The notes under the pieces: model-generated | Told to the model about the DNA's origin: nothing | Database searches by the model: none | Seen by the model: only the letters and a program-made list of their open reading frames with translations | Shown: piece after piece, positions 25,880 through 35,254 of the stretch | Layout of the letters: each line of letters begins with the position of its first letter | Numbering within the stretch: the first letter of the stretch is position 1 | Made by a program: the position numbers and the translations under genes | Assembly (NCBI GenBank): GCA_963545205.1 | Contig: CAUUHW010000002.1 | Span: forward strand, 1-64,000 | Direction of reading: 5' to 3' | DNA from: CAUTYU01 sp963545205 | GTDB lineage: Bacteria; Desulfobacterota; Desulfovibrionia; Desulfovibrionales; Desulfomicrobiaceae | DNA length: 64,000 bases

Positions 25880-28837
25880 ATGCTTGAATCTATTATTAGC
25901 GTCATTAATAGAGGGCTATATGCAATTAATGAAATATTTTATGGCCCTATTAGCAGTTATTGCCGACTTGAAACCGTTGATCGAGATGCAATAGTTGCGG
26001 ATAACGGAAGCCTCATTAGCATTTGCCGACTTGAAGGATCATTAAAGCATATTGGTGTAGCAGAATATACAAATATTATATCTCAACTCACAGAGCGTTT
26101 ACAACCATCGCTTAACAAGCCCGGACACAGCATACAACTCGTCTTTGACTACAATCCCAACAGTAGAAGATACTTACAAGAAATGCTTGCGAGTCCAAAA
26201 CAAACGATGAGAAACATTGGCCTTAATTTGCATGATTTATTTGATAACTGGGCAGAAAAACTAACGAAATACTGTAATATAGAAACAACCTGGATTGTAT
26301 TGTGGACTCAACTATCTGTTTTGCCAGACCAACTACGTAAAATAGCAATGAAAGAAAGAGACAAGGCGAATCCACAGTCTCCAAATATTTTTGGCTGTCA
26401 AAATATTGGTAGAGCGGTAACTGCCTTGCATGACGCACATGACGGCTTTGTGTCAGGAGTTCTTAACGCATTCCAAGAATCAGATCTTATTGTCTATAAG
26501 CTCTCTCCCCATAATGCCTTGCATGATATACGTTTCTGTATTGACCCTGACTTTACAGCTACAGACTGGAAAGCTTGTATTCCTGGCGATCCATTACCAT
26601 TCCGGCTCCCAGATGACAGGGACAAAAAAGAAGTTTTGCAAAATGTCATTTACCCTGATTTTAAGTCCCAACTTTTTCCCCGCGAAGGAGAGAATATCTC
26701 TCAAACAGCAGTCAGGATTGGCGATAAGATTTACGGGCCACTTCTTGTTACACTATGCCCACAGTCGCCCAAACCTTTTCAAGAACTATTTCGAGCACAG
26801 GCCCGCCGTGAAGAACGCATGCCTTATCGTATATCTTTTTTGCTTGAACCAGGAGGCCTACAGCTCGGTATCAAGCCGCTGTTGTCTGCATTGCTCGCAT
26901 TCTCCAGCTCTTCAAATAAAAAATTTAATGCAGCAGTCGAAGGCCTGACTCAGCTTGATCTGTCCGGAACATGCAATATCAAATTGCGTATTTGTCTGAC
27001 GACATGGGCGACAATTGAAAATGACCTTGATTCAGCTCATGGACTTTTGCGCCGCAGGGTCTCCGAACTGGCCAAAATTGTCCAGGGCTGGGGAACATGC
27101 GAAACATCCCAATTTATCGGCGACCCGCTTCTCGGCACAATGGCCACTGTCCCGTCCCTTATGCCTACTTCTCCGGCTCCTGTAACCGCTGCTCCGCTTC
27201 AAGAAGCTCTAGGCTTACTGCCTTATCGTCCGGCTTCTCCCTGGCGAGCGGGCTCTCTATTGCTTCGCAGCCCGGATGGCAAACTTATGCCATTTAGCCC
27301 AAACTCTTCCGAACAGGCCGCCTGGATTGATGTCGGCGTGGCTCCAATGGGAGCCGGTAAATCGGTCTTTTTAAATGCGATAAATTTTGCATTTGTCATT
27401 CAGCCCGGTCTCGCACGCTTGCCCTGGCTATCAATCGTTGATGTCGGCCCATCGAGTTCCGGACTTATTACTCTTTTGCAAGAGTCATTGCCGGAACATA
27501 GAAAACACCTGGCCGCATATCACCGGCTCAGAATGACAAGTGATTTTGCTATAAATCCTTTTGACACACCCCTCGGCCTGCGTTTGCCGTTACCTTCTCA
27601 CAAGGCGTTTTTGGTAAATTTGCTTTCTTTGTTAGCCACTCCGCTTGACGCGAATGCACCGCAGGATGGAGTGCCGGGGCTGCTACAACGAGCTATTGAT
27701 CTTGCCTACGAAGAGCTATCAGACGGTAATCATCCAAAACTCTATCAACATAACACATTGCCAGAATTGCATAATCTAATCATGCAGCTGGACATTGAAC
27801 TTGATACGGCTACAACTTGGTGGGAAATCGTAGATGCTTTATTTGAGCGCGGATACGAACACGAAGCATTGTCAGCTCAAAGACATGCTGTGCCGTTACT
27901 AACAGACGTATCAAGTCAGATTACTCAAAATAAGGGTATCCAAAACACTTATCCGGCAGATTTAATACAAAATGTCTGGCGTGCAATCGTGGACGCGATT
28001 GAAGCCTATGTTATTCTCAAAGAACCTACTCAATTTGACCTGGGCGATGCGCAAATTGTTTCTCTTGATCTTGACGAAGTTGCCCCCCGTGGCGGATCAA
28101 CCGCTGACAGGCAATCAGCCATTATGTACATGCTTGCCCGTCACATTCTCGGAGCCAGATTTTTCCTGATGCCCGCTGATGTGAATTTGATGCCTAAAAA
28201 ATATCAGCCTTATCATGCGCAAAGAATTGAAGCTATCCGAGAAGATCCAAAACGCATCTGCTACGATGAAGCCCACCGTGTAACAAAAAATGAATCTGTT
28301 TCCGGCCAGCTCCAAGCAGATATGACAACAATGTCCAGGGAATCAAGAAAGTGGAATTTATCACTAGGGCTTTACAGTCAATCAATAGAAGATATTCCCG
28401 ATATTATCACAGAGCTGGCTACGACAGTGCTGATGCTGGGAGCCGGAACTGACAGGGCAATTAACGAGCTGACAAATCGTTTTGGCCTGAATGGAGCTTG
28501 CAATTATGCTCTTAGCAGACTTGGCAAGCCCGGCCCGGCAGGAGCAAATTTCATCGCTCTTTATCGCACGGGCCAAGGCATCTCTCAACTCCCACTCACC
28601 CTGACACTCGGCGGACAAATGCTTTGGGCTTTTTCTTCTACAACTGAAGACGTGGCCATCAGAAATGGCCTCTACAAAATTTTTGGGCCCAGTGAGTCAC
28701 TGCGCCGACTTGCCCGCGTTTATCCCGGCGGGTCAGCTAAAAGCGATGTTGAGCGCCGCCGCAGAATCATCACAGACGAAAGCACAGATATTATCAAACA
28801 AATTATCAACGAAATCAGCACGGGAGATAAAAGATGA
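25880..28837 (+). CDS. dotO: type IVB secretion ATPase DotO/IcmB (IncI TraU)
   Basis: DotO is the VirB4-like ATPase that energises assembly and transport. The 985-residue length suits the family. Walker A, APMGAGKSVF, lies near residue 490. A Walker B-like acidic stretch occurs in the PKRICYDEAHRVTKN segment (about 790-800). The N-terminal third is the VirB4-type helical domain. It ends with ATGA overlap to the next gene. No frameshift is seen. Confidence 0.93.
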   Translation: MLESIISVINRGLYAINEIFYGPISSYCRLETVDRDAIVADNGSLISICRLEGSLKHIGVAEYTNIISQLTERLQPSLNKPGHSIQLVFDYNPNSRRYLQEMLASPKQTMRNIGLNLHDLFDNWAEKLTKYCNIETTWIVLWTQLSVLPDQLRKIAMKERDKANPQSPNIFGCQNIGRAVTALHDAHDGFVSGVLNAFQESDLIVYKLSPHNALHDIRFCIDPDFTATDWKACIPGDPLPFRLPDDRDKKEVLQNVIYPDFKSQLFPREGENISQTAVRIGDKIYGPLLVTLCPQSPKPFQELFRAQARREERMPYRISFLLEPGGLQLGIKPLLSALLAFSSSSNKKFNAAVEGLTQLDLSGTCNIKLRICLTTWATIENDLDSAHGLLRRRVSELAKIVQGWGTCETSQFIGDPLLGTMATVPSLMPTSPAPVTAAPLQEALGLLPYRPASPWRAGSLLLRSPDGKLMPFSPNSSEQAAWIDVGVAPMGAGKSVFLNAINFAFVIQPGLARLPWLSIVDVGPSSSGLITLLQESLPEHRKHLAAYHRLRMTSDFAINPFDTPLGLRLPLPSHKAFLVNLLSLLATPLDANAPQDGVPGLLQRAIDLAYEELSDGNHPKLYQHNTLPELHNLIMQLDIELDTATTWWEIVDALFERGYEHEALSAQRHAVPLLTDVSSQITQNKGIQNTYPADLIQNVWRAIVDAIEAYVILKEPTQFDLGDAQIVSLDLDEVAPRGGSTADRQSAIMYMLARHILGARFFLMPADVNLMPKKYQPYHAQRIEAIREDPKRICYDEAHRVTKNESVSGQLQADMTTMSRESRKWNLSLGLYSQSIEDIPDIITELATTVLMLGAGTDRAINELTNRFGLNGACNYALSRLGKPGPAGANFIALYRTGQGISQLPLTLTLGGQMLWAFSSTTEDVAIRNGLYKIFGPSESLRRLARVYPGGSAKSDVERRRRIITDESTDIIKQIINEISTGDKR

Positions 28838-29940
28838 AATATATATACTTTATTGCTTTGCTCATGTGTTCAGTACTTTTAAGCAACAACGCGTGGGCCG
28901 CTTATTGCTCCGAGATTGCAGCACATTTAAATCAAAGTAAAAATGTAATAGAAGGAGTAATTAAGGCAGGAGACAAGGCAATAGAGATAGGGATATCTGC
29001 TGTAAAAGCCACTATTATAAGCGCTGTAAAAAGCCATGAAAGCTTAATGAATATAAACACTGCGACTGTTATTAAAGCCATACAATCATTACAAGAATCG
29101 AATGCGTTACAGATAAAAACAGCAGCGATAGCAAAAGAAGCTACAAAAACACATGATACATTTGCCAGTCCAGCTGCTCTTCCGAAAAGCATCTGTGGGG
29201 GCACGAATCTCGGAGCTGGAGTCCAGATCGCCAGCCAGGTTACAAAAAAATTGACAGAGGATATGCGAAAAAAACAGTTTGATTACAGCAATACGCATCA
29301 AAAACCGATCAAATATCAACAACGCATTGTATCTGATGAACATCCAAAAACAGAAGAAATGTTTAAATCTCTCATGCCCACAAACATGACACTGACACAG
29401 AAAGAACTTGCAGACGCTCAAGAAACAATAAAATCAATAAGTAATCCGGCACCGGCTCCTATGATTACAGAAGAAATTGAAAAAGAATCGGCGGCATATA
29501 CAGCAGCAAGGAAAATTCATGAAACACGGCTGTCAATCGCACAGGCCGCATTGACTGAACATGTTGCATATCATGCTCCGACCTTGCCCACGGAAGTCAC
29601 CGCCTGGGCGAGCGAACAATGGAAAGCAACAGGTTCTTCCGGCCCCGTCCCGGGAGTAGTTGACGGAAAAATGTCTCAAGCCGCTTTATTTAATCTGTTG
29701 TCTCAAATGAGAATTGGCAACGCTAACTACTCATCTCAGCTTGCTTCTCTCAACGAAACAGGGCTCATGCGGGAATTTATACAAATGCAAGCCGTAGAAC
29801 TTGAGATAGCACGTAAGAATAATGAATTTCTAGATCAACTGACAGTACTTGCGGCTCTTGACTATCTCACAAAAATAGACGGCTCGACAAGCGAAAAACT
29901 CAATGAGCTATATGCCCAGACAATAGGCGCGCAACAATAA
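28834..29940 (+). CDS. exported conjugation protein, first of a mosaic pair
   Basis: The 368-residue protein has a signal peptide (about 1-23, ending NAWAA) and a largely helical body. It lies between dotO and dotA, where IncI plasmids carry traV-traW-traX; an IcmX/TraW-like role is possible but I cannot show it from the sequence. Residues of the central region are encoded by a block identical in DNA to the next gene. The N-terminus (about 1-75) is different and the C-terminus (from about 315) moderately diverged. The start overlaps the dotO stop. Confidence 0.72.
   Translation: MKYIYFIALLMCSVLLSNNAWAAYCSEIAAHLNQSKNVIEGVIKAGDKAIEIGISAVKATIISAVKSHESLMNINTATVIKAIQSLQESNALQIKTAAIAKEATKTHDTFASPAALPKSICGGTNLGAGVQIASQVTKKLTEDMRKKQFDYSNTHQKPIKYQQRIVSDEHPKTEEMFKSLMPTNMTLTQKELADAQETIKSISNPAPAPMITEEIEKESAAYTAARKIHETRLSIAQAALTEHVAYHAPTLPTEVTAWASEQWKATGSSGPVPGVVDGKMSQAALFNLLSQMRIGNANYSSQLASLNETGLMREFIQMQAVELEIARKNNEFLDQLTVLAALDYLTKIDGSTSEKLNELYAQTIGAQQ
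29080..29771 (+). repeat. 692-bp perfect direct repeat, copy 1
   Basis: Read base by base, this block matches 30218-30909 without a difference at an offset of 1,138. Mismatches begin immediately outside both ends, and divergence is far stronger at the 5' side. Confidence 0.9.
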
Positions 29941-29953
29941 CAGGAGAATAAAA

Positions 29954-31078
29954 ATGAAATACTTACAGGTTACTATATATAGCATTTTATTTATTTTTTT
30001 ATTTCAAAGCAAATCGTTTGCAGTTTGCCCGCCATTCTGCGATTCGGCGGCAGTATTCGGGATGGTAAAATTATTTACAGCTAAAGTAACAAAGACTGTG
30101 CTTGCTGGAGACAAGACCATAGTCAAATCGCTTACAAAGTTAGATATTGATATACTTGCATCTGCAAAAAGTATTAATAGCGTAGCTAATATAAACACTG
30201 CGACTATTATTAAAGCTATACAATCATTACAAGAATCGAATGCGTTACAGATAAAAACAGCAGCGATAGCAAAAGAAGCTACAAAAACACATGATACATT
30301 TGCCAGTCCAGCTGCTCTTCCGAAAAGCATCTGTGGGGGCACGAATCTCGGAGCTGGAGTCCAGATCGCCAGCCAGGTTACAAAAAAATTGACAGAGGAT
30401 ATGCGAAAAAAACAGTTTGATTACAGCAATACGCATCAAAAACCGATCAAATATCAACAACGCATTGTATCTGATGAACATCCAAAAACAGAAGAAATGT
30501 TTAAATCTCTCATGCCCACAAACATGACACTGACACAGAAAGAACTTGCAGACGCTCAAGAAACAATAAAATCAATAAGTAATCCGGCACCGGCTCCTAT
30601 GATTACAGAAGAAATTGAAAAAGAATCGGCGGCATATACAGCAGCAAGGAAAATTCATGAAACACGGCTGTCAATCGCACAGGCCGCATTGACTGAACAT
30701 GTTGCATATCATGCTCCGACCTTGCCCACGGAAGTCACCGCCTGGGCGAGCGAACAATGGAAAGCAACAGGTTCTTCCGGCCCCGTCCCGGGAGTAGTTG
30801 ACGGAAAAATGTCTCAAGCCGCTTTATTTAATCTGTTGTCTCAAATGAGAATTGGCAACGCTAACTACTCATCTCAGCTTGCTTCTCTCAACGAAACAGG
30901 GCTCATGCGAGAGCTTGTGCAGATGCAGTCAGCAAAACTTGAGTTAATCAGAAAAAACAATGAACTGCTTGATCGCTTGAGAATACTTGCGGCCCTTGAC
31001 TATCTTACAAAAATGGACGGCTCGACAAGTGAAAAGCTCAACGAACTATATGCCCGGACAATAGGCGCGCAACAATAA
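29954..31078 (+). CDS. exported conjugation protein, second of a mosaic pair
   Basis: This 374-residue paralogue has its own signal peptide (about 1-24) and a PPFCDSAAVF segment after it. Its middle is encoded by 692 bases identical to the upstream gene and its end (LDYLTKMDGSTSEKLNELYA) is similar but not identical. The sequence around the stop and next ribosome site (ACAGGAGAATAA) is also shared. Tandem duplication with later gene conversion explains this best. The two products may form a hetero-oligomer. Confidence 0.72.
   Translation: MKYLQVTIYSILFIFLFQSKSFAVCPPFCDSAAVFGMVKLFTAKVTKTVLAGDKTIVKSLTKLDIDILASAKSINSVANINTATIIKAIQSLQESNALQIKTAAIAKEATKTHDTFASPAALPKSICGGTNLGAGVQIASQVTKKLTEDMRKKQFDYSNTHQKPIKYQQRIVSDEHPKTEEMFKSLMPTNMTLTQKELADAQETIKSISNPAPAPMITEEIEKESAAYTAARKIHETRLSIAQAALTEHVAYHAPTLPTEVTAWASEQWKATGSSGPVPGVVDGKMSQAALFNLLSQMRIGNANYSSQLASLNETGLMRELVQMQSAKLELIRKNNELLDRLRILAALDYLTKMDGSTSEKLNELYARTIGAQQ
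30218..30909 (+). repeat. 692-bp perfect direct repeat, copy 2
   Basis: Second copy of the block at 29080-29771, inside the second gene of the pair. It could also be a substrate for deletion of 1,138 bases by homologous recombination, which would leave one fused gene in frame. Confidence 0.9.
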
Positions 31079-31101
31079 CAGGAGAATAACAGGAGTCACT
31101 T

Positions 31102-33573
31102 ATGGCAGAGATCCCGTCAACATCCCGGATTTTGCTCGAAACGGACGCATCTAAAGACTTTCTTAACTCTCTTCTTGGCCAAGGCTGGTCAAACTGGGGG
31201 GAAGGTCTGGGTGGAGAAACCGGTGCGGAACTTATGCTGCAAATTTTTGGAGCATTCAATTCTGTTGCCCTGGCTATCATTTCCGGTTTGTTTCTGTGGG
31301 TATCTGCGCTGGCTGCGGCAGGGACGGCTCACGAAGGTGTGGCATTCGGAAAAAAATATTCTTCTCTCTGGATGCCTATCCGCTTTGTCGGCTCGATGGG
31401 CGCCCTGGCTCCGATATTTAAAGGGCTGTCTCTCTTTCAGATCGCGCTGTTGGCATCTATTGGCTGGTCAATCAATCTTGGTAATTTTGTCTGGGAACTT
31501 GGAGTTGATTATTTTGTAGAACAAGGCGGCCAACTGTCAGTATCAGCTCCGGATCAGACAGTACCAGCCTACAATACACTTTCAAACGGCGTACTTAAGT
31601 CTCTGACATATCAATACTATATGGCCAATCGTGCAGGCAAGTCGATCGCATCCGGCGGAGAGTGGGGATATGAAAGCAATCCGCGCGGCGGGGGAGAGTA
31701 CAAATTCAAGTTTAATGGAGATATGGGGGCTGTAAGCATTAAATGTGACGATCCTAACAATGCAATGTGCATCGCGAAAGTCAATGCTGTTACTTCGGCG
31801 ATTGAGGCGCTTTCAGAAACAGCTTCACAACTCGCTGATCCAGACATTTTGGGGTCTAATATTGATTCGTCCGCGCTTTCAAGAGCGTCAGCTACAGTAC
31901 ATAAAGAAATACTTTTCGGCATGCAGTCGTATGCTGCAAACTCTGATACATATCTTCATCAGAAATTACAGGCATTTCAGGATATGGCGGATCAATACGG
32001 ATGGTTTATGGTCGGATCAAGTTATTGGATAATCTCATGGATAAATCAGGAAGTTCGTGAATTTATGTACTCTGGGATTGACTATAGCTCTCCTTCCGTA
32101 ACCTGGTTTGAGCTAAAGACATGGTTCTCAGGCTTACAAGATTGGAAAGCGACAAAAATACGTTTAGAAAATTATATACAAACTGGATATACAAATAGAA
32201 AAGGTGTAGACCGGGAAACATTAAGAGAAGTGCAGGTTACAGATGTTCCCGATAACTATATAAGAAAATATTTAAACAAATTTACAGATCCATTAGGCTA
32301 CCTACCTAAATATATTATAAAAAAAATATCAAAAGAAGATCCTATCTGTGTATTTTCAGACATAGGAGATGTATTCATAAATACTGCATGGACAGCATTT
32401 GGAGTACTTTCTGGAATAAAAATTGCTACAACAGCGACAAGAGTTGCAAGTGTAGGATATATTGATCCAGAAATAGATATTTTTATTTCATTTTTACTTT
32501 CTTCTTTTTGTGTTCCAATAATGCTATATGGAATCATACTTGCATATTATCTTCCAGCGATTCCTTTTATCAGATGGATTTCTGCATTAGCAGGATGGGT
32601 AATATTAATCATTGAATCACTTATTGCTGCCCCGCTCTGGATAGCAGCACACGCTCTACCGGAAGGAGACGGAGCAGCAGGGCAACATGGGAGACGTGGT
32701 TATGTTCTATTTCTAGCTATATTGATTCGTCCGTCATTGATGATCGCCGGATTTTTTTGCGCAATGATATTGATTTCCGTAATTGGCAAATTGATTGGCC
32801 AATCTTTTATGCTCTTTACAGATGGTGTTGCGCAAACAAAAATCCTCGGCCCGACAGCTCTGATTTCAATGCTCGTGTTGCTAGGTATAATAGTTATTAT
32901 GCTGGCTAATAAATTTTTTGGTCTAATACATTATGTACCAGAGCATGTTACAAACTGGATTGGTCAACAAATGCATTCTCTTGGAGAAAAAGAAGATCAG
33001 TCAGGAGCCAAAAATATATTTGCAGGCAGCATGAACGTAATAAATTCCGGTGCACACGGACTGGAGCAGAAAGGCAGTAAGATGCTTTCCAGTTTGATGC
33101 CCAAAAAGAAAAACCCTGAGAATACGATTTCTCCTGCACAGACTCAAGAACGTAATTTTGCAGCTACAAATATTGTACCTCAGAATCAGGGTTCCTTTAC
33201 AACCTCAAGCCAGAATCTATCTGCATCTGACAAAAAAGAAAGCACAACTGGACAGGCGATCAATGCTGTTAGCGAAAAAAATCTGAGTCCTGAAACAGCC
33301 AAATCTGCCACTCAACCAGAAAGTGGTCTTTCTCGACAGTCAGAAGGCTCAGATCGAAAAGATAGAGGAACTAGCTATTCTGAAGCTGCTTTTTCTGCCG
33401 GAGACGGGAACTTTGTGAACTCAAAAAGCCAGACAGATTTTACTGCCGGAGGTGCAGGCTCGACAAAATCAGCTTCAAGCCCAGCTCCAAAGTCATCAGA
33501 ATCAAACCAAAACAAGGTGGCTTCTCCTGATTCTGACACTAACAAGCTGGGAGAACAGCATTTCAAGTCTTAG
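31102..33573 (+). CDS. dotA: type IVB secretion protein DotA (IncI TraY)
   Basis: DotA is a large polytopic inner-membrane protein. The 823 residues show helices near 50-75, 105-125, 450-500, 510-535, 555-580 and 590-615, a big periplasmic loop (about 135-440), and a cytoplasmic low-complexity Ser/Lys/Gln-rich tail (about 640-823). The N-terminal segment FGKKYSSLWMPIRFVGSMGALAP is characteristic of DotA/TraY. The gene is convergent with a minus-strand gene, overlapping by 4 bases. Confidence 0.9.
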   Translation: MAEIPSTSRILLETDASKDFLNSLLGQGWSNWGEGLGGETGAELMLQIFGAFNSVALAIISGLFLWVSALAAAGTAHEGVAFGKKYSSLWMPIRFVGSMGALAPIFKGLSLFQIALLASIGWSINLGNFVWELGVDYFVEQGGQLSVSAPDQTVPAYNTLSNGVLKSLTYQYYMANRAGKSIASGGEWGYESNPRGGGEYKFKFNGDMGAVSIKCDDPNNAMCIAKVNAVTSAIEALSETASQLADPDILGSNIDSSALSRASATVHKEILFGMQSYAANSDTYLHQKLQAFQDMADQYGWFMVGSSYWIISWINQEVREFMYSGIDYSSPSVTWFELKTWFSGLQDWKATKIRLENYIQTGYTNRKGVDRETLREVQVTDVPDNYIRKYLNKFTDPLGYLPKYIIKKISKEDPICVFSDIGDVFINTAWTAFGVLSGIKIATTATRVASVGYIDPEIDIFISFLLSSFCVPIMLYGIILAYYLPAIPFIRWISALAGWVILIIESLIAAPLWIAAHALPEGDGAAGQHGRRGYVLFLAILIRPSLMIAGFFCAMILISVIGKLIGQSFMLFTDGVAQTKILGPTALISMLVLLGIIVIMLANKFFGLIHYVPEHVTNWIGQQMHSLGEKEDQSGAKNIFAGSMNVINSGAHGLEQKGSKMLSSLMPKKKNPENTISPAQTQERNFAATNIVPQNQGSFTTSSQNLSASDKKESTTGQAINAVSEKNLSPETAKSATQPESGLSRQSEGSDRKDRGTSYSEAAFSAGDGNFVNSKSQTDFTAGGAGSTKSASSPAPKSSESNQNKVASPDSDTNKLGEQHFKS

Positions 33574-34235
33574 GCTAGGGGGTGTGGAATGTTATATTCA
33601 TCAAGCATTTTCAATCGCATTTCAAAGTCATTTTTTAGCTTATTAAACACTTTAACCTTGAGATATAATATAATCACCGGCATAACAGTGAGTAAAAATG
33701 GAGCAAGTTCTCCCCTAGCATACCCATTCGCACACGGTAGCGGCCAAACAATCAAACACAGCAGAATGAAGAACGATGATGAATATTTTGATTTTGGAGG
33801 TTTAGCCATATACTCAAGAGAACATCTAGTTCTCTTTTCTGGTATGCTATATCCCCAACAAGTAATTTTTTGGGATTTAGAAAGAGTATTGATAAAAAAT
33901 ATAGCATTTTCCTCAATCGGGACTGTCCCGAAAAGAGCTTTAGGAAAACGCATTATTCTAAATAACCTTCTTTCTCCATCTATACTCCTAAACGTAACAG
34001 AAGAAAGTGTCCTTGCTCTTCCTTCTATATATTGCTCTATCTTTCCTTTTATAATTTCAGGCTTAACTCTTAGAGATACACTTAAAAAGTATATCCACCA
34101 AAAAAGAAATAAAATATACGGGAGAATCCATTGTACGTTGCTACGCTCAAGTCCAAGAAAAGAACTAAAGAACATAAAAACCGGAACTGAAATGTAAAAT
34201 AAAATAAGAATTATCAAAATAATAATTAACGGCAT
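33570..34235 (-). CDS. membrane protein encoded antisense inside the dot operon; possible entry exclusion
   Basis: The 221-residue product has an N-terminal helix pair (about 3-28 and 35-57), a soluble middle part with many Arg/Lys/Glu, and two C-terminal helices (about 155-175 and 180-200). The ATG at 34235 has GGGAGAAAG upstream. It sits where IncI plasmids carry the exclusion gene excA after traY, and the length is similar, but here the gene is reversed. A plus-strand frame at 33589-34197 with AGGGGG upstream is the alternative. Function is unproven. Confidence 0.55.
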   Translation of the reverse strand: MPLIIILIILILFYISVPVFMFFSSFLGLERSNVQWILPYILFLFWWIYFLSVSLRVKPEIIKGKIEQYIEGRARTLSSVTFRSIDGERRLFRIMRFPKALFGTVPIEENAIFFINTLSKSQKITCWGYSIPEKRTRCSLEYMAKPPKSKYSSSFFILLCLIVWPLPCANGYARGELAPFLLTVMPVIILYLKVKVFNKLKNDFEMRLKMLDEYNIPHPLA

Positions 34236-34257
34236 AAACTTTCTCCCTGGAGTAAAA

Positions 34258-34671
34258 ATGTTTAATAAATTTTTATCTCGTAAAAAAGAAAACATCAAAA
34301 AAATGATACAACCGACTTTTAATCACTGGTCTGCATTAAAATCAGATTTTAAGTCAAGAGTAAAGAAGTTCTCTTATAATCGAACTAAATCAGAATCTGA
34401 TCTTGCACAAGACAATTTTCAACTTGTTCTTAACGCTTGGGGAATGCGTTCATCAGATATTGACCACGTACTTATATCTCTACGATTAAGATACCTCTTA
34501 TTTTTATTGCCAATAATTATTGGTATTATACTGATTTTCCTAAAATATCATTTTTCAGCGGTTTTTCTAACGATCACAGGAATAGTCGGCATACTCACAA
34601 CAGCCTGGCGTATATCTATTTTGAAGAATCAACAATTTGTCCCGTTTCTAAAATGGATTTTAAGATCTTAG
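34258..34671 (+). CDS. icmV: IcmV-like membrane protein
   Basis: The 137 residues match the IcmV pattern: a basic N-terminal part with an SESDLAQDNFQLVLNAWGM segment, then a hairpin of two membrane helices (about 78-98 and 100-117), then a short cytoplasmic tail. GGAG lies at good spacing before the ATG. In Legionella icmV sits beside dotA, as here. Its start is only 22 bases from the divergent start of the preceding minus-strand gene, so the two transcripts must overlap. Confidence 0.7.
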   Translation: MFNKFLSRKKENIKKMIQPTFNHWSALKSDFKSRVKKFSYNRTKSESDLAQDNFQLVLNAWGMRSSDIDHVLISLRLRYLLFLLPIIIGIILIFLKYHFSAVFLTITGIVGILTTAWRISILKNQQFVPFLKWILRS

Positions 34672-34800
34672 GTCGGGCCATACCCTAAAATCTCATGCCC
34701 AACAATGATAGTTTCTTGAGTCGGCATAATGGCTGGCCTCCCAATTTTAACGATAATAAAACAATAGTTTTTATATAACCTATAGCTAAGGAAAATCAAA

Positions 34801-35250
34801 ATGACAAGAAGAATTGGGATCGTATTGCTATTAATTTTTTTAACCGGATGCGGTGCTAAAAAGGAGATGCAAGTGGTCGGCCCGAACTGGGTCGAAATTC
34901 AACTTGGTCAAGCAGCTGAACACGCCCATGCTGATTTGGCCATGCTTGCAAAATTAAAAGGGCAGGGAATGCAACCATTACTGCCGACTCCTTCGCCCGA
35001 TTTGGAACAACTTGTTACAATTGCTTGGACAGGGCCAGTAAAAGGTGCGCTCGAAACTATCTGCTTAAAAATCGGCTACAAGTATCGAGAAATCGGCAAT
35101 ATCCCGGCCCAGTCGGCAACAATCATCATCAAAGGCACAAATCGCAAAGCCTACGATTTACTAGAAGATATCGCATGGCAGACACACCCGCGCGCGGCTT
35201 TGCGTGTTGATGCTATCAACCGCGTACTTACTTTGGCTTATGGGGGTTGA
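34801..35250 (+). CDS. dotD: type IVB lipoprotein DotD (IncI TraH)
   Basis: DotD is an outer-membrane lipoprotein that helps DotC insert DotH. The 149 residues start with a lipoprotein signal ending LTGCG (Cys about 18) and continue into the secretin N0-like fold, with ALRVDAINRVLTLAYGG at the end. Gene order dotD-dotC-dotB is conserved in this system type. The 129-base gap upstream, ending in a TATAACC-like stretch, may hold a promoter. Confidence 0.88.
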   Translation: MTRRIGIVLLLIFLTGCGAKKEMQVVGPNWVEIQLGQAAEHAHADLAMLAKLKGQGMQPLLPTPSPDLEQLVTIAWTGPVKGALETICLKIGYKYREIGNIPAQSATIIIKGTNRKAYDLLEDIAWQTHPRAALRVDAINRVLTLAYGG

Positions 35251-35254
35251 GAAC

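Noticed and set aside
33589..34197. Plus-strand open frame of 202 codons after dotA
   Set aside because: It has a fair AGGGGG site, but the minus-strand frame shows a better membrane-protein pattern and ribosome site. Kept only as an alternative in the annotation of 33570-34235.
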